From: SIG307 sp964609025
GTDB taxonomy: Bacteria > Bacillota > Clostridia > Lachnospirales > Lachnospiraceae
Length of the DNA: 64,000 nt
Direction of reading: 5' to 3'
Assembly: GCA_964609025.1 (NCBI GenBank)
Contig: CAZSQM010000003.1
Coordinates: 62,001 to 126,000 of the forward strand
Below the pieces are notes generated by a model that did not search any database, had not been told where the DNA came from, and saw only the letters and a program-made list of their open reading frames with translations. Positions 17,342-25,881 of this stretch are shown piece by piece (the stretch's first letter is position 1; every line of letters begins with the position of its first letter). Both the position numbers and the translations under genes were made by a program.

Positions 17342-20131
17342 ATGTACGAACAGGAAAAACAACGGGCAACACATCTTGTCATATTGCTTGTCGCTACGAT
17401 TTTAATCCTTGCATTAGCAGGGGAATCCTTTCTTCTCGGATGGGATAAGGGAGCTGTGATATTACTGTTATTAGGGGTGGCCGGAAGCTGGATGGTTCAT
17501 ATTACAGGAAAGATTCCGGAAGATATTCGGACATGGTTGTATTTTATTCTGTCAATGTTGGGATGTTTCTTTTATGGAATTCATGAGACCAGTGTCTTTG
17601 ATCTGGCACCTTTGATGCTCGTGATTATTCTTTTATTCTCATTTACCGAAAAATATAGTTTCATCAGACTTTGTGTGCTCATATACTTTTTGATCATGTG
17701 CTACGATTTTTTGTTTGTATTGGGCAGTTCTTTTCAGTTAGATTCTCTTTCGGTGACAAGAACGTGCATTCATCTGGTACTTGTCTTTATGGGCGGACAG
17801 GTAGTGAAGAAAGTGATGCAGGCACATAATAAGGAAATAAAGAATGCGGATAAACGAATTGCGGAGCTGGAAGAGGTGAATCGTAGGACGGAAGATTTTC
17901 TGACCAATGTATCTCATGAACTTCGGACTCCGATTAATGCAGTAACCGGAATTACGGCAGTTATGCTGAAAAATGAAGAAGATGCGGACAAGAGAAAGGA
18001 TATTTTTTCCGTACAGAAGGCTGGGTATCGGCTGTTCAGCCAGATTGAGGATATTCTTGATTTTACGGAAATTGATACCGGAAGAATCCAGATTAGTGAG
18101 GATGCCTATATGGTTTCCTCTATTGTAAATGATATTATTAACGGAAACTGGGTATCAGAAAGAGAAGAGATGCCGGAACTTGTTTTTGATATTGACGCCG
18201 GTATCCCTTCTGTTCTGCTTGGAGATGGAAAGAAAATCAAGAAAATTTTAAGGCATCTGATTGATAATGCGATAAAATTCACAAAAAAAGGTGGAATTTA
18301 TGTAAGAGTCTATACGTTGCCGAAAGAATACGGAGTAAATCTGTGTATCAGGGTAAGTGATACGGGAATCGGAATGAGCGAGGAAGAACTGGAAAAGATT
18401 ACAGAACGGTTTTATCAATCCAATGGAGGAAGAAACCGGAGAGCCGGCGGACTTGGGTTAGGACTTTCCATTGTATACGGAATGGTTACTGCCCTGGAAG
18501 GCTTTATGCAGATCGAAAGTTCCGTTGGGAGCGGTACCACAGTATCGATTAGTATTCCACAAAAAGTAGCGGATGAAACTCCTGGTATAGTAGTGACAAA
18601 TCGGAAAAGTTTATGTCTGGCATGTTTCCTGAGACCGGAAAAGTATGAAGTCCCGGAGGTAAGAGAATATTACAATGAGATGATTTCACATATGGTTCAG
18701 GGACTGGATATGTCGTTACATAGAATTTCCAATAGCGAAGAACTGAAAAAATTGATTTCTGTATACCGGCTGACTCATTTGTTCATAGGAAAGGAAGAAT
18801 ATGAGGAGGATGCAACCTATTTTGAAACTTTAGATAAGTCTATCAAGGTTATTGTAATAGCAGACAGCAGTTTTACTTTGCCGCAAGGAAGCAGGATCCA
18901 GCTTCTTAAAAAGCCGTTTTACAGTTTGCCGATAACCAATATATTGAATGCCAACACACCGGAAGATATGGATTTGTTTAGAAAAACGCGTATGATTTTC
19001 CCGGATGTCAATGTGCTTGTTGTAGATGATGAACCAATGAATCTTATGGTTGCGGAAGGTATTTTCAAAGACTATCAGATGAATGTAACAATAGCAGAAA
19101 GCGGCAGAAAAGCCATTGCGCTTTGTGAAGAAGAAGATTTTGACCTGATATTCCTGGATCACATGATGCCTGAAATGGATGGAGTTGAAACATTAAAACA
19201 GATTCGCAAAATTCACATGGATTCAGAAAAGGCACTTACAGTCATCGCATTTACTGCCAATGCCGTTAGTGGAGCCAGAGAAATGTTCCTGAGGGAAGGC
19301 TTTGATGAGTTTGTTTCCAAACCGATTGAAACTTTGGAACTGGAGCATATATTAAAAAAAGTATTGCCTAAATCTTCGATTAAATTTGTGGATGCAGATT
19401 ACAAAAAGAGCACAGATGTCAAAAATGTAGAAAGACTGGACGATGAGAAAGAGAGCGAAGAAATCAATCAAATTACGCAAAATCGTTCCAACGAAGATAG
19501 AACAACTCGTCTGAAAGACGCAGGAATCAATACACAGTCCGGATTGCATTATTGCAGAGGCGATGAGGAATTCTATCTGCAGTTGCTGACGAAGTTCGGA
19601 CAGGATGCAGCCCGAAAGGAGGCTGAGATTGACGGGTTCTATCAACAAAAGGATTTCGCGAATTATCATATTATGGTTCACGCACTAAAGAGTTCAGCCA
19701 AGATGATAGGTGCGGATACACTTTCGGAAATAGCGAAAGCACTAGAAGAGGCGGCAAAGAAACAGGATGTAATCTATATAGACGAGCATCATGAGAAACT
19801 TCTTGTCGAATATCATAAACTGGCAAAACGTATCTTAGAAATGTTTGACTTAGAGGAGAGTACCGCCACACAGACGCTGCAGGAAACCTGTACAGAGGTA
19901 TCCGGAGAGGAACTGATTTCACTGTTGAAAAAATTAAAGGAAAGTCTTGATACGTTTGAAGCGGATAAAGCAGAAGCATTACTGTCAGATGTGAGTGGGG
20001 GAGTATATCAGGGAGTAGCGGTTAGTGAACTTCTTTCTGATGTCAGACAGGATGTGGAAGACTTTGAGCTTAGTGCTGCCTCTGAGAAGGTAGAAACATT
20101 ACTTCACAGCATGGAAAGGGGTGAATTGTAA
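17342..20131 (+). CDS. Membrane hybrid histidine kinase with receiver and Hpt domains
   Basis: The 929-residue protein has about six hydrophobic segments in residues 12-155 with little extracytoplasmic sequence, then a coiled-coil. The HisKA domain carries the phospho-acceptor His192 in NVSHELRTPINA. The ATPase domain shows the N-box (HLIDNAIKF), DTGIGMS and GLGLGLSIVYG. Residues of about 415-555 look like a degenerate receiver-fold domain without a clear phospho-acceptor. A true receiver follows (NVLVVDDEPMN; Asp606 in FLDHMMPEMDG; Lys in FVSKPIE). An Hpt domain carries His780 in MVHALKSSAKMIG. About 60 helical residues close the chain. It ends overlapping the next kinase gene (TAATG). All elements of a multi-step phosphorelay are in one chain. 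Confidence 0.92.
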   Translation: MYEQEKQRATHLVILLVATILILALAGESFLLGWDKGAVILLLLGVAGSWMVHITGKIPEDIRTWLYFILSMLGCFFYGIHETSVFDLAPLMLVIILLFSFTEKYSFIRLCVLIYFLIMCYDFLFVLGSSFQLDSLSVTRTCIHLVLVFMGGQVVKKVMQAHNKEIKNADKRIAELEEVNRRTEDFLTNVSHELRTPINAVTGITAVMLKNEEDADKRKDIFSVQKAGYRLFSQIEDILDFTEIDTGRIQISEDAYMVSSIVNDIINGNWVSEREEMPELVFDIDAGIPSVLLGDGKKIKKILRHLIDNAIKFTKKGGIYVRVYTLPKEYGVNLCIRVSDTGIGMSEEELEKITERFYQSNGGRNRRAGGLGLGLSIVYGMVTALEGFMQIESSVGSGTTVSISIPQKVADETPGIVVTNRKSLCLACFLRPEKYEVPEVREYYNEMISHMVQGLDMSLHRISNSEELKKLISVYRLTHLFIGKEEYEEDATYFETLDKSIKVIVIADSSFTLPQGSRIQLLKKPFYSLPITNILNANTPEDMDLFRKTRMIFPDVNVLVVDDEPMNLMVAEGIFKDYQMNVTIAESGRKAIALCEEEDFDLIFLDHMMPEMDGVETLKQIRKIHMDSEKALTVIAFTANAVSGAREMFLREGFDEFVSKPIETLELEHILKKVLPKSSIKFVDADYKKSTDVKNVERLDDEKESEEINQITQNRSNEDRTTRLKDAGINTQSGLHYCRGDEEFYLQLLTKFGQDAARKEAEIDGFYQQKDFANYHIMVHALKSSAKMIGADTLSEIAKALEEAAKKQDVIYIDEHHEKLLVEYHKLAKRILEMFDLEESTATQTLQETCTEVSGEELISLLKKLKESLDTFEADKAEALLSDVSGGVYQGVAVSELLSDVRQDVEDFELSAASEKVETLLHSMERGEL

Positions 20132-22812
20132 TGAATCCGAAGAAATTGTTCCAGGCCATAGTGGATTGTAACCGGAGCCGTCAGGAACGTATGTACCGGC
20201 TGCTTGTAATGATAGGAATGCTTGGATTGGCCACAGGAATTGTAGCGGGAGCTCTCGCCGGAGAAAATTTGATGAATGTGATTGCAATGGGACTGGTCTT
20301 TGTGATTATTTTTGGAATTGTGTATTTTACACTTCGCTTCCGTAAAATACAGCTGGGAGCTGTTCTTATCGCAACCCTTATTATTTTCTTTATACTGCCG
20401 TTTAATTTTTTGACGGCAGGAGGCATTTACGGAGGCGGACCAATCTGGTTTATGTTCGGAGTAGTCTTTGTATGCCTTGTTGTGGAGAAAAAAATAAAAT
20501 ATTTCTTTTTTGTCAGCAGTATTTTTATCTGTGCCGTCTGTTATTGTGTTGCATTTTTTTATCCTGAAGTGATTGTTTCGCATACAATTCAGGTGGCATA
20601 TCTTGATTCTTTTGCTACGTTATGTATTGTGACAAGCTTGACCTGTGGCATGATTCTGTTTCAGAATGCAATTTACCGTTCAGAGAATGAGACTACACAG
20701 AAACAGAAAAAAGAAATTGAAGAACTGAATTTGGTTCAGAACAACTTTTTTTCCAGTATGAGTCATGAAATCCGGACTCCGATTAATACGATTATCGGTC
20801 TGAATGAGATGATTCTTCGGGAAGATGTTTCGGACGAGGTGGCAGCAGATGCTAAGAATATTCAGGGAGCAAGTAAGATGCTTCTTACGCTCATTAACGA
20901 TATTCTGGATATGTCAAAGATAGAATCGGGAAAGATGGATATTGTGCCGGTTGCTTATGATGTAGGAGCAATGCTGTCTGATATTGTGAATATGATTTGG
21001 GTACGTGCCAAAGAAAAAGGGCTGGAGTTTCATATTAATGTGGATCAGACCATGCCGTCCAAATTGTTCGGGGATGAAGTACGTATTAAACAGATTTTAA
21101 TTAATGTGCTGAATAATGCAGTTAAATATACATCGGAAGGTTCTGTTACGTTATCGATTCAGTGTAAAAAATTAGAGCATGGGCATGCAGAAATATCTTA
21201 TTCAGTAACCGATACAGGTATGGGGATAAAGAAAGAGAGTATTCCGTTTCTGTTTAGTGCGTTTAAGAGAGTAGACGAAGAAAAGAATCGTTATATTGAA
21301 GGAACCGGACTGGGACTTTCCATTGTAAAGCAGCTGGTGGAACTCATGAATGGGGATATTGCGGTAAACAGTATCTATACAAAAGGCTCGACCTTTGTGA
21401 TTACGTTACCGCAGGAGATTGTCAGCGAAGCGGAGATTGGCGAGCTCAATCTGGAATCACGGCACGTATTAAATACGAGAGAGCATTATAAGCAAAGCTT
21501 TGAAGCACCAAAGGCACATGTTCTGATTGTAGACGATAATGAGACCAATCTTATGGTCGCAGAAAAACTTCTACGGGATACAAAAGTAAAAATTGATATG
21601 GTCACCAGTGGTGCGGAATGTTTGAAGAAAACCTTTCAGAATCGATATGATGTTATTTTTATGGATCATCTTATGCCTGTTATGGACGGCATTGAATGTC
21701 TGCATGCAATTCGTGGACAGACAGGAGGGTTAAATCAGGAAACTCCGGTAGTAGTTCTTACAGCAAATGCAGGTGGGGAGAATCAGGCTCTTTACAGAAG
21801 GGAAGGCTTTGACGGGTATCTTCTAAAGCCTGTTACCGGAATACAACTGGAAACAGAGCTTTTAAGACATCTTCCGAATGAGCTTGTAAACATAATGAAG
21901 AGTGCAGATTCCGTTGGTATGGTTGAAACTCCGGTTCTCGAACATAAAAATAAATTACAGATTATGATTTCGACAGAAAGTTCATGTGACCTTCCGAAAC
22001 GCTACATAGAGCGGTATCAGATTGCTACAATACCATACCGGGTTGTTACGGAAGCAGGAGAGTTTTTGGACGGGGTAGAGTCGGAATCAGAAGGAATTAT
22101 TTCTTATATAGGGAAAAAAGGGAAACGTGCGCTTTCGGAGCCGCCGAGGGTGGCAGAATATGAAGCTTACTTTGCGGAACAGCTGGCAAAGGCACAATAT
22201 GTGATTCACATAGCATTTGCCAAAAATGCCAGTAAAGCTTACAAAAATGCTTTAGAGGCCGCTAAAACTTTTGATAATGTTATTGTGATAGATTCCGGAC
22301 ATTTATCCAGCGGAATGGGTCTCATGGTATTGCGTGCGGCAGAATTAGTGGCTGCCGGCATGTCGGCAGATGCGATTGTAAATGAAATGGAGCACCTGAA
22401 AAAACAGGTGAAATCCAGCTTTATTGTAACGGATACGGAATTTCTGGCACGGTCCGGAAGATTATCACAAAAAATACATTCGATTTGTAAGGCCTTTATG
22501 ATTCATCCGGTCATTGTCCTTAAAAACAGTAGTATGAAGGTAGGAGCATTGAGGATAGGGACAAGGGATTTCGCATGGAAGAAATACATTTCATCCGCAC
22601 TGAATACTTCGGGTAAGATTGACAAAAAGCTTTTATTTATTACCTATGCCGGACTGAAAAAGGAAGAATTGGAAGAAATCAAAGCCCAGGTGGTTCGTAT
22701 CGTTCCTTTTGAACATATTGTTTTTCAGAAAGCATCGCCGTCTATTGCGACTAACTGCGGACCGGGTGCCTTTGGTGTACTGTTTTTATTGAAAAAGGAA
22801 CAGAGTCAATAG
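20131..22812 (+). CDS. Hybrid histidine kinase fused to a C-terminal DegV (fatty-acid-binding) domain
   Basis: The 893-residue protein has about six transmembrane segments in residues 20-185. HisKA follows with His212 in SSMSHEIRTPIN, then the ATPase domain (LNNAVKYTS, DTGMGIKK, GTGLGLSIVKQ). A receiver follows (VLIVDDNETN; Asp512 in FMDHLMPVMDG; Lys in LLKPVTG). From about residue 610 to the end there is a full DegV domain: MISTESSCDLPKRY at its start, VIDSGHLSSGMGLMV in the middle, TEFLARSGRLS, and NCGPGAFGVLF at the end. DegV/FakB proteins bind a fatty acid and present it to FakA kinase. The join is in one uninterrupted frame, so it is not a missed stop between genes. The start overlaps the preceding stop, implying coupled synthesis. 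I infer that the DegV part lets kinase output respond to a bound lipid. Confidence 0.9.
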   Translation: MNPKKLFQAIVDCNRSRQERMYRLLVMIGMLGLATGIVAGALAGENLMNVIAMGLVFVIIFGIVYFTLRFRKIQLGAVLIATLIIFFILPFNFLTAGGIYGGGPIWFMFGVVFVCLVVEKKIKYFFFVSSIFICAVCYCVAFFYPEVIVSHTIQVAYLDSFATLCIVTSLTCGMILFQNAIYRSENETTQKQKKEIEELNLVQNNFFSSMSHEIRTPINTIIGLNEMILREDVSDEVAADAKNIQGASKMLLTLINDILDMSKIESGKMDIVPVAYDVGAMLSDIVNMIWVRAKEKGLEFHINVDQTMPSKLFGDEVRIKQILINVLNNAVKYTSEGSVTLSIQCKKLEHGHAEISYSVTDTGMGIKKESIPFLFSAFKRVDEEKNRYIEGTGLGLSIVKQLVELMNGDIAVNSIYTKGSTFVITLPQEIVSEAEIGELNLESRHVLNTREHYKQSFEAPKAHVLIVDDNETNLMVAEKLLRDTKVKIDMVTSGAECLKKTFQNRYDVIFMDHLMPVMDGIECLHAIRGQTGGLNQETPVVVLTANAGGENQALYRREGFDGYLLKPVTGIQLETELLRHLPNELVNIMKSADSVGMVETPVLEHKNKLQIMISTESSCDLPKRYIERYQIATIPYRVVTEAGEFLDGVESESEGIISYIGKKGKRALSEPPRVAEYEAYFAEQLAKAQYVIHIAFAKNASKAYKNALEAAKTFDNVIVIDSGHLSSGMGLMVLRAAELVAAGMSADAIVNEMEHLKKQVKSSFIVTDTEFLARSGRLSQKIHSICKAFMIHPVIVLKNSSMKVGALRIGTRDFAWKKYISSALNTSGKIDKKLLFITYAGLKKEELEEIKAQVVRIVPFEHIVFQKASPSIATNCGPGAFGVLFLLKKEQSQ

Positions 22813-22828
22813 AATGCGAGGGATATCT

Positions 22829-23641
22829 ATGAAGAAGCGGTATAAGAAAATTAGTGTGTTGTTGGCAGCAACTGTATTTTTGATGCTGGCAGGGTGTACT
22901 AAGGGGGACGCCAATACGGGTTCTGTAATAGAACAGGGACAGTCAGATTTGGAATATGTACAATCAAAAGGAACTCTCGTGGTCGGAGTTACGGATTTTG
23001 CACCGATGGACTATCGTGATGGAGATGAATGGACAGGCTTTGATGCCGATTTGGCAGAAGCCTTTGCGGAAAGTATCGGTGTCACCGTTGAATTCACAGA
23101 AATTTATTGGGATAAAAAGACCGAACTTCTGGAAAAAGGAAGCATTGATTGTATCTGGAATGGAATGACAATGACAGATGAACTCCGGAAAACAATTTCC
23201 TGCTCTGAACCGTATCTTTCCAATGCACAGGTGGTTGTGCTGCAAAACAGTGATTTGAAAAAGTACAGTACGTTGAATTCCTGCCAACACCTGTTGTTCG
23301 CCGTTGAGAGCAGTTCGGCGGGAGAATCTTTGCTTAAGGAGATGAAGTGCCGTTATACAGATTATTCTACCCAGAAGGAAGCACTGCAAAGTGTTAGTGA
23401 AAAGAAATCAGATGCGGCAGTAATCGATATCGTTATGGCATCTTATTATACCGATAACGGGCAGGAATTTGACAATCTTGGTTTTAACATTTCTTTGAAT
23501 GATGAAAAGATTTGTGTAGGTTTTCGTAAGGGTTCCGATCTGACAGAGAAAGTAAATGAATTCTTTAAAGTTGCTTATGAAGATGGAACAATAAGTTCTC
23601 TGGCAGAACAGTATGGAATTGAAAATGCTGTTTTAGATTAG
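22829..23641 (+). CDS. Extracellular solute-binding lipoprotein (amino-acid type, family 3)
   Basis: The 270-residue protein has a lipoprotein signal (MKKRYKKISVLLAATVFLML then AGC), so it is anchored at the outer face of the membrane. The periplasmic-binding-protein type 2 fold is shown by LVVGVTDFAPMDYRD, GFDADLAEAFAESIG, CIWNGMTMTDELR and the C-terminal EDGTISSLAEQYG. ATG 22829 is chosen over ATG 22814 because GAGGG (22818-22822) precedes it and the signal peptide begins there. No permease or ATPase gene lies nearby, so it may deliver a ligand to the two kinases or serve a distant transporter. It is the last gene of the signalling operon; no terminator is obvious after it. Confidence 0.88.
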   Translation: MKKRYKKISVLLAATVFLMLAGCTKGDANTGSVIEQGQSDLEYVQSKGTLVVGVTDFAPMDYRDGDEWTGFDADLAEAFAESIGVTVEFTEIYWDKKTELLEKGSIDCIWNGMTMTDELRKTISCSEPYLSNAQVVVLQNSDLKKYSTLNSCQHLLFAVESSSAGESLLKEMKCRYTDYSTQKEALQSVSEKKSDAAVIDIVMASYYTDNGQEFDNLGFNISLNDEKICVGFRKGSDLTEKVNEFFKVAYEDGTISSLAEQYGIENAVLD

Positions 23642-23678
23642 GTTGCTGAGGGAAAAGGGCGGTAACAAAGGGCAGAAA

Positions 23679-23720
23679 AAGGTGAAAAATTCTTTCAAAA
23701 AGGTGAAAAATTCTTTCAAA
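23679..23720 (+). repeat. Two tandem 21-bp repeats just upstream of the ylxM promoter
   Basis: Positions 23679-23699 and 23700-23720 are identical 21-bp units. Each contains an inverted repeat TGAAA-N5-TTTCA (23683-23697 and 23704-23718). The 21-bp spacing places both copies on the same face of the helix, 5 bp upstream of the -35 box, where an activator or an UP-element-like contact would act. Confidence 0.8.
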
Positions 23721-23725
23721 AGTGC

Positions 23726-23754
23726 TTGACACGCCGCAGAATATCTGTTACAAT
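23726..23754 (+). promoter_or_regulatory. Near-consensus sigma-A promoter for ylxM-ffh
   Basis: A perfect TTGACA (23726-23731), a 17-bp spacer and TACAAT (23749-23754). The start would be near 23761, inside the following palindrome. Confidence 0.8.
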
Positions 23755-23755
23755 G

Positions 23756-23786
23756 CCACCTGTAAAGAAAAAAACTTTACAGGTGG
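23756..23786 (+). promoter_or_regulatory. 12-bp perfect palindrome over the transcription start and ylxM ribosome binding site
   Basis: CCACCTGTAAAG (23756-23767) is the exact reverse complement of CTTTACAGGTGG (23775-23786), separated by seven A residues. It starts one base after the -10 box and its right arm contains AGGTGG, the ylxM ribosome binding site. It could be a repressor operator. If transcription starts at its left edge it could be an RNA hairpin hiding the ribosome binding site. Confidence 0.75.
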
Positions 23787-23794
23787 TGTTTTTG

Positions 23795-24148
23795 ATGGAA
23801 GAAGTGAATGAACTGCTGGAGCTTGCCATGCTGTACGATTTTTACGGGGAGTTGTTAAAGGAGCATAACAAGCGTATTTTTGAGGATTACATTCTGAATG
23901 ATTTTTCTTTATCCGAGATTGCGGATACGGAAGGGATTACAAGGCAGGGCGTACACGATATCGTCAAGCGGTGCAGCGTACAGCTGCGGGGCTATGAGGC
24001 GAAGCTCCATCTGGTAGAGAAGTTCAACCGGACAAAGGAATGCGTCGAGAGGATTCAGGTGCTCTTACGGCGCACTTACGATACAGGGGATCTGGCTTCC
24101 GCAAAGGAAGCGCAGGCATTGACCGAGGAGATACTGAACGGGTTGTAA
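23795..24148 (+). CDS. ylxM: YlxM/p13-family DNA-binding protein
   Basis: The 117-residue UPF0122 protein has a sigma-region-4-like helix-turn-helix (FSLSEIADTEGITRQGVHDIVKRC, about residues 32-55) preceded by LAMLYDFYGELL and followed by a coiled helical tail. YlxM is associated with the signal-recognition-particle operon in Firmicutes. ATG 23795 is chosen because AGGTGG (23781-23786) precedes it at good spacing; the longer frame from 23726 would start inside the -35 box. It ends 9 bp before ffh. Confidence 0.9.
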   Translation: MEEVNELLELAMLYDFYGELLKEHNKRIFEDYILNDFSLSEIADTEGITRQGVHDIVKRCSVQLRGYEAKLHLVEKFNRTKECVERIQVLLRRTYDTGDLASAKEAQALTEEILNGL

Positions 24149-24157
24149 GGAGGATGT

Positions 24158-25498
24158 ATGGCATTTGACAGTCTTTCGGAAAAGCTGCAGAGCATATTTA
24201 AGAATCTGCGCGGAAAAGGCAGACTTAGCGAGGCGGATGTAAAAGCAGCGTTAAAGGAAGTTAAGATGGCGCTGTTAGAGGCTGACGTAAATTTCCGTGT
24301 AGTAAAGAATTTTGTAAAAACGGTAGAAGAACGCGCCATCGGGCAGGATGTTCTGAACAGCCTGACACCGGGGCAGATGGTGATTAAAATCGTAAATGAG
24401 GAAATGGTAGCGTTGCTCGGTTCCGAAACAACGGAGCTTACCTTTCTTCCGGGCAATGAGATTACCGTAATTATGATGTGTGGCTTGCAGGGTGCCGGTA
24501 AAACGACGATGGCGGCAAAGCTTGCGGGACAGTTGAAAAGCAAAGGAAAACGTCCGCTTCTGGTTGCCTGCGACATTTATCGTCCGGCGGCAATTGAGCA
24601 GCTTATCATCAACGGGGAGAAGGTCGGCGTTCCGGTCTTTTCCATGGGAGATAAAAACAGCCCGGTGGATATTGCAAAGGCAGCCGTAGAGCATGCGAAG
24701 AAGAATAACAACAACGTAGTTCTGGTAGATACCGCCGGTCGTCTTCACATTGATGAAGCGATGATGGAGGAATTAAAGAAGATAAAAGAGGCGCTTTCCG
24801 TTACGAATACATTGCTTACCGTAGATGCAATGACAGGTCAGGACGCGGTTAATGTGGCGGAAACCTTCGAAAAGGAAATCGGGATTACCGGCGTGATTAT
24901 CACGAAGTTAGACGGTGATACCAGAGGCGGTGCGGCACTTTCCATCCGTGCTGTGACCGGACGGCCGATTTTGTACGCAGGTACGGGAGAAAAGCTTACG
25001 GATGTGGAACAGTTCCATCCGGACCGTATGGCTTCCCGTATTCTCGGAATGGGCGACATTCTTACCTTAATTGATAAAGCGCAGGCAGAGTTTGACGAGA
25101 GCAAAGCAAAGGAAATGGAACGAAAGCTCAAAAAGGCGGAGTTTGATTTCAATGATTTGCTGGAGCAGACCGAGCAGATGAAGAAGATGGGCGGTATCAG
25201 TCAGATTATGGGCATGCTTCCGGGTGTCGGCAGCCAGTTAAAGGGCGTAGAGTTAAACGACGATATGTTCAAGGGTATGGTTGCGATTATTCAGTCCATG
25301 ACAAAGGAAGAACGTGCGAATCCGGCACTTTTAAATCCTTCCAGAAAGCGCAGAATCGCGGCGGGAGCCGGTGTGGATATTTCCGAGGTCAACCGTCTGG
25401 TGAAGCAGGTGGAGGGACAGAAAAAGATGATGAAGCAGCTTTCCGGCATGATGAACGGAAAGGGACGGCGCGGCTTTAAGCTGCCGTTTGGGTTTTAA
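24158..25498 (+). CDS. ffh: Signal recognition particle protein Ffh
   Basis: Ffh is the GTPase that, with 4.5S/6S RNA, targets nascent membrane proteins to FtsY. The N domain (residues 1-95) is followed by the G domain with GLQGAGKTTMAAKLA, DIYRPAAIEQL, VDTAGRLH, TKLDGDTRGGAA and GTGEKLTDVEQFHP. The Met-rich M domain follows (MGGISQIMGMLPG, NPSRKRRIAAGAG, MMKQLSGMMNGKGR). The 446-residue length is normal. It starts behind AAGGAGG, in the ylxM operon. Confidence 0.96.
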   Translation: MAFDSLSEKLQSIFKNLRGKGRLSEADVKAALKEVKMALLEADVNFRVVKNFVKTVEERAIGQDVLNSLTPGQMVIKIVNEEMVALLGSETTELTFLPGNEITVIMMCGLQGAGKTTMAAKLAGQLKSKGKRPLLVACDIYRPAAIEQLIINGEKVGVPVFSMGDKNSPVDIAKAAVEHAKKNNNNVVLVDTAGRLHIDEAMMEELKKIKEALSVTNTLLTVDAMTGQDAVNVAETFEKEIGITGVIITKLDGDTRGGAALSIRAVTGRPILYAGTGEKLTDVEQFHPDRMASRILGMGDILTLIDKAQAEFDESKAKEMERKLKKAEFDFNDLLEQTEQMKKMGGISQIMGMLPGVGSQLKGVELNDDMFKGMVAIIQSMTKEERANPALLNPSRKRRIAAGAGVDISEVNRLVKQVEGQKKMMKQLSGMMNGKGRRGFKLPFGF

Positions 25499-25578
25499 CC
25501 CGGAGAAGTAATCGGTTACACGAAGCATTTGCTTTTTGTAATATACATGGATTCCAAAATCAAGGAGGTGAAATTGAC

Positions 25579-25824
25579 ATGGCAGTAAAGATCAGATTAA
25601 AGAGAATGGGTCAGAAGAAGGCGCCTTTTTATAGAATCGTCGTAGCAGATTCCAGATCTCCGCGTGACGGAAGATTTATCGATGAAATCGGCATTTATGA
25701 TCCGACGAAGGAGCCGAGCGTTTTCAACGTAAACGAAGAGGCCGCAAAGAAGTGGCTTGCTGACGGTGCACAGCCGACCGAAACCGTTGCGAAGTTATTA
25801 AAGAAAGCCGGTATCGAGAAGTAA
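25579..25824 (+). CDS. rpsP: Small ribosomal subunit protein bS16
   Basis: This 81-residue protein matches bS16 throughout: VKIRLKRMGQKKAPFYRIVVADSRSPRDGRFI, then EIGIYDP and the C-terminal LKKAGIEK. It stabilises the 5' domain of 16S rRNA. AAGGAGGTG precedes the ATG. It follows ffh by 80 bp and leads into khpA and rimM. Confidence 0.97.
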   Translation: MAVKIRLKRMGQKKAPFYRIVVADSRSPRDGRFIDEIGIYDPTKEPSVFNVNEEAAKKWLADGAQPTETVAKLLKKAGIEK

Positions 25825-25881
25825 GAGTAGGAATGTGCGGGTACGGCAGTATCCGAAACCGGAAAGGCAAGGTGTGTAGTA

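Noticed and set aside
20131..22812. Artefactual fusion of a kinase gene and a separate degV gene
   Set aside because: The frame is continuous, there is no internal stop, and no ribosome binding site plus ATG is seen at the start of the DegV part; a true fusion is the simpler reading.
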